Assembly: GCA_958427975.1 (NCBI GenBank)
Contig: CAUAEH010000048.1
Coordinates: forward strand, 1 to 15,825
Source of the DNA: an uncultured Collinsella sp.
Lineage (GTDB): Bacteria; Actinomycetota; Coriobacteriia; Coriobacteriales; Coriobacteriaceae
Length of the DNA stretch: 15,825 nt
Reading direction: 5' to 3'
This document shows, piece by piece, positions 13,459-15,825 of this stretch (positions are counted from its first letter, which is position 1; every line of letters starts with the position of its first letter). The notes below the pieces were generated by a model. The model made no database searches, was not told the origin of the DNA, and was given only the letters and a program-made list of their open reading frames with translations. Position numbers and translations under genes: made by a program.

Positions 13459-13484
13459 GCCGCATCTCCGGATACGAATGGTTG

Positions 13485-14297
13485 ATGGCATTCATGAAAC
13501 GCGTGCGTCTTGATGACGAACTGATTTCACAGGGCATCTGCGCCGATCGCGCGGATGCCCTTCGCACTCTTATGGCCGGCTTGGTCTCGAGTGGCGGTGA
13601 GCGCTTGACTTCGCCGGGCCTTAAGGTGATCCCGGGGCTGCCGCTGCACGTGAAGGGACGCATTCCCTATGTTGGCCGCGGCGGTCTTAAGCTCGAAGGC
13701 GCGCTTGATGCGTTTGGCATCAATCCGACGGGCCTTGCCTGTCTGGATGTGGGCTGCTCTACCGGCGGTTTTACCGATTGCCTGCTCAAGCGCGGAGCTG
13801 CGACCGTTGTCTCGGTGGACGTGGGTCGCGCCCAGTTTGATTGGTCGTTGCGTCAGGACGATCGCGTGATGCTGCATGAGCGCACAAACGTGACGCAGCT
13901 GCCTGAGCTTGGCTATGCCGACGCCATCGACCTGGCTGTGTGTGATGTCTCGTTTACCAGCATTGCGAACATTATCGATGCGGTACTGGCGTGCCTGACT
14001 CCTACGGGTGCATTCTGTACGCTCGTAAAGCCGCAGTTTGAGGCTCCGGCGGCGCTGGTGGGCGAGGGCGGCATTGTGACCGATCCCGCCGTTCGCCGCG
14101 ATACACTCGTGGCGGCGGTTGAACTCTTTGCTGCCAAGGGCCTGTTCCCGGTCGATGTGTGCGTGTCACCCATTCATGGTGCCAAGGGCAACGTTGAGTT
14201 TTTCCTGTACGGCACGAGATTTGACCCCGGCGTCCGCTCGCAAGACGAGCTGCAATCCCAGGTATCGGTTTTGAGCGAGAAAGCTGCAACGCTATGA
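13485..14297 (+). CDS. tlyA: TlyA family rRNA 2'-O-methyltransferase (S4 domain, FtsJ-like)
   Basis: 270 residues from ATG 13485; TTG 13482 and ATG 13494 are alternatives, and none has a strong ribosome binding site. The N-terminal S4 RNA-binding domain starts VRLDDELISQG and continues through DALRTLMAGLV to ~60. The FtsJ-like domain has the SAM motif LDVGCSTGGFTD (~87-98). The catalytic tetrad is visible as K69 (GGLKLEGA), D154 (CDVSF), K182 (VKPQFE) and E238 (NVEFF). TlyA methylates 2'-hydroxyls in 16S and/or 23S rRNA and in mycobacteria confers capreomycin sensitivity. The order tlyA-nadK-recN is standard for Actinobacteria. The stop overlaps nadK as ATGA. Confidence 0.95.
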   Translation: MAFMKRVRLDDELISQGICADRADALRTLMAGLVSSGGERLTSPGLKVIPGLPLHVKGRIPYVGRGGLKLEGALDAFGINPTGLACLDVGCSTGGFTDCLLKRGAATVVSVDVGRAQFDWSLRQDDRVMLHERTNVTQLPELGYADAIDLAVCDVSFTSIANIIDAVLACLTPTGAFCTLVKPQFEAPAALVGEGGIVTDPAVRRDTLVAAVELFAAKGLFPVDVCVSPIHGAKGNVEFFLYGTRFDPGVRSQDELQSQVSVLSEKAATL

Positions 14298-15154
14298 AGG
14301 TCTTTCTGGTTCCCAATTACTACAAGCAAGAGGCGGTCGAGAGCGGCCTGATGCTCGAGCTTTGGCTGACGCGCCAGGGCTATGAGGTTGCATGGGCTGC
14401 CGACCAGCGATCGAAGATTCAAAGCACGCCTGACATTGACGGCTCCGATCTGGTCATTACGCTCGGCGGGGACGGTACGTTGCTGCGCGCTGCCCGCATC
14501 CTCAACCATCGCGAGATTCCTATCCTCGGTCTTTCCTATGGTCACCTGGGCTTTTTAACTGCTGCGAGTCCCGAGGAGCGCGACATTCTGCAGGTCGTGA
14601 GCGACGCCCTGTCCGGCGAGCTGCACGTGAGCCGTCGCGCCACCATCGCCGCGGATATCGTGTCCGTGCGCGAAGACGGTACGAAGGATGTCGTGCGCAC
14701 CTTCGCCCTCAACGACATGGCACTCACTCGCGGCCCCCTGTCCGATATGGTCGAGTTTGACATCACGGTGTCCGGCCATCATATCGACCGCCTGCGCGGT
14801 GACGGTGTCGTCGTTTCGACGGCGACCGGCTCCACTGGCTATGCACTATCCGCCGGCGGCCCCATCGTGAGCCCCGACTATACGGGCATGGTCTGCGTGC
14901 CCATTGCGCCGCACACCATTCAGGCTCGTGCCTTTTTGACCTCGCCGAGTGATGTCGTCGAAATCTTTATGTCCGATGATCGCCCGAGCGTTCCGGCGAT
15001 CGCTATCGATGGACAGTTTATTACCTGCGATGGCACCGTTGAGAGCGTGGCGGTGCGCCGCGGGCCCGGAGATGTGCTGCTGCTCGATTACGGCCCCGAG
15101 AGCTTCTATAACTCGGTGAGCCGCGTATTCTACGGAGTCCGTCATGATCGATGA
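14294..15154 (+). CDS. nadK: NAD kinase
   Basis: 286 residues, starting at the ATGA overlap with tlyA. It phosphorylates NAD+ to NADP+ using ATP or polyphosphate, in the cytoplasm. The signature GGDGT lies at 58-62 in ITLGGDGTLLRAAR. It is followed by GLSYGHLGFLT, the ND motif (N140-D141) in FALNDMALTRG, and the glycine-rich GDGVVVSTATGSTGYALSAG that binds NAD. All key motifs are present and the length is normal. The end overlaps the recN start by 11 bases, so expression is probably linked with tlyA and recN. Confidence 0.98.
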   Translation: MKVFLVPNYYKQEAVESGLMLELWLTRQGYEVAWAADQRSKIQSTPDIDGSDLVITLGGDGTLLRAARILNHREIPILGLSYGHLGFLTAASPEERDILQVVSDALSGELHVSRRATIAADIVSVREDGTKDVVRTFALNDMALTRGPLSDMVEFDITVSGHHIDRLRGDGVVVSTATGSTGYALSAGGPIVSPDYTGMVCVPIAPHTIQARAFLTSPSDVVEIFMSDDRPSVPAIAIDGQFITCDGTVESVAVRRGPGDVLLLDYGPESFYNSVSRVFYGVRHDR

Positions 15155-15825
15155 GCTGCAGGTTTCTAACATTGCACTCATTCGCGAGGCGACGCTGGTT
15201 CCGAGCGCGGGCCTAACGGTTCTGACCGGAGAAACCGGCGCCGGCAAGACCGCGCTGCTCTCGGCCCTCAAGCTTATTTTGGGCGAGCGCGCGGATTCTT
15301 CGACGGTGCGCGAGGGCGAGGCGCTTGCTAGCGTTGAGGCGCGGCTGTTCGACGGTCCACACGACACTGAGGGTTTCACGGTCCAGCGTAGCCTTTCTGC
15401 CGAGGGCCGCAGCCGCGTAAAAATTGACGGCCGCATTGCCAGCGTGCGCGAGCTTTCGGAGCGCGTCGGCGTGATGATGGATCTATGTGGCCAGCACGAG
15501 CACCAGCGCTTGCTCGATCCGGCGCATCACGTTGCGATGGTCGATGCATGGGCAGGGCGTCCGGCACTCGAGGCGCTGGATGCGTACCGCGTCTGCTTTA
15601 AAGCATCGCGCGCTGCCGCCAAGGAGGTTCGACGTGTTGAAGAGGCCTCGCGTGCGCAGGGGAGCCGCGTCGAGGAGGCGCGCTTTGCCCTCGAGCGCAT
15701 CGGCGAGGTCGACCCCAAGCCGGGCGAGTATGAGGAACTCGAGGAACTGCTGCCGCGCTCCGAACATGCCGAGGTACTGGTTGCCACGGCTAACGATGCC
15801 CATGCATCGCTTGCCTCCGAAGGGG
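15144..15825 (+). CDS. recN: DNA repair protein RecN, N-terminal part (cut by window end)
   Basis: 227 complete codons are visible and the frame stays open to the last base. ATG 15144 has GGAG 6 bases upstream. The protein begins MIDELQVSNIALIREATL and has the Walker A motif TGETGAGKTALLSALKLILG. DLCGQHEHQRLLDP follows, the RecN-type Q-loop region, and then the start of the coiled coil (charged, Glu/Arg-rich from ~150). RecN is an SMC-like ATPase that acts early at double-strand breaks. The rest of the coiled coil, the Walker B motif and the C-terminus lie beyond the window. It is the last gene of the tlyA-nadK-recN set. Confidence 0.95.
   Translation, partial: MIDELQVSNIALIREATLVPSAGLTVLTGETGAGKTALLSALKLILGERADSSTVREGEALASVEARLFDGPHDTEGFTVQRSLSAEGRSRVKIDGRIASVRELSERVGVMMDLCGQHEHQRLLDPAHHVAMVDAWAGRPALEALDAYRVCFKASRAAAKEVRRVEEASRAQGSRVEEARFALERIGEVDPKPGEYEELEELLPRSEHAEVLVATANDAHASLASEG

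Noticed and set aside
13459..13484. Possible remnant of xseA or dxs between xseB and tlyA
   Set aside because: The gap is 26 bases and holds no recognisable coding remnant.

Overview
The window reads as one strand of ordinary, high-GC, gene-dense bacterial chromosome. All genes are on the + strand, most neighbours overlap or lie within a few bases, and I see no mobile element, CRISPR array, tRNA or rRNA. The gene content and order suggest a member of the Coriobacteriia (Collinsella-like Actinomycetota). That is inferred from base composition, from the actinobacterial order tlyA-nadK-recN, and from the Firmicute-like order M24 peptidase-efp-asp23/yqhY-nusB-xseB-tlyA. No database search was possible.

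Region 1 (1-3426): the tail of rarA, then a four-gene stress-type operon. It holds a DUF948 membrane protein, a small RsbW-like anti-sigma protein with a degenerate ATP site, a SigB/SigF-family sigma factor, and an AI-2E family membrane protein. A strong intrinsic terminator follows (3477-3506).

Region 2 (3505-10255): a promoter whose -35 overlaps that terminator's T tract drives alaS. Then come ruvX, mltG (with a heptad-repeat cytoplasmic tail), a YqeG-type HAD phosphatase, aroK and an aroB homologue, with gaps of at most 17 bases. The aroB homologue is the most unusual gene here. It is a full-length intact ORF in the usual aroK-aroB position, but it has lost the recognisable NAD-binding glycines, the zinc ligands and the catalytic lysines of 3-dehydroquinate synthase.

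Region 3 (10256-11583): a TTGACA-type promoter, a large two-part hairpin in the leader, an M24 Xaa-Pro peptidase, and a strong terminator.

Region 4 (11595-15825): efp, an Asp23/Gls24 protein, nusB, xseB (with no xseA beside it), tlyA, nadK and the start of recN, cut by the window end. These genes serve translation (EF-P), rRNA transcription and modification (NusB, TlyA), cofactor supply (NadK) and DNA repair (XseB, RecN). The only non-coding stretches are 100-160 bases each and are described individually; no gene-free stretch exceeds 300 bases.
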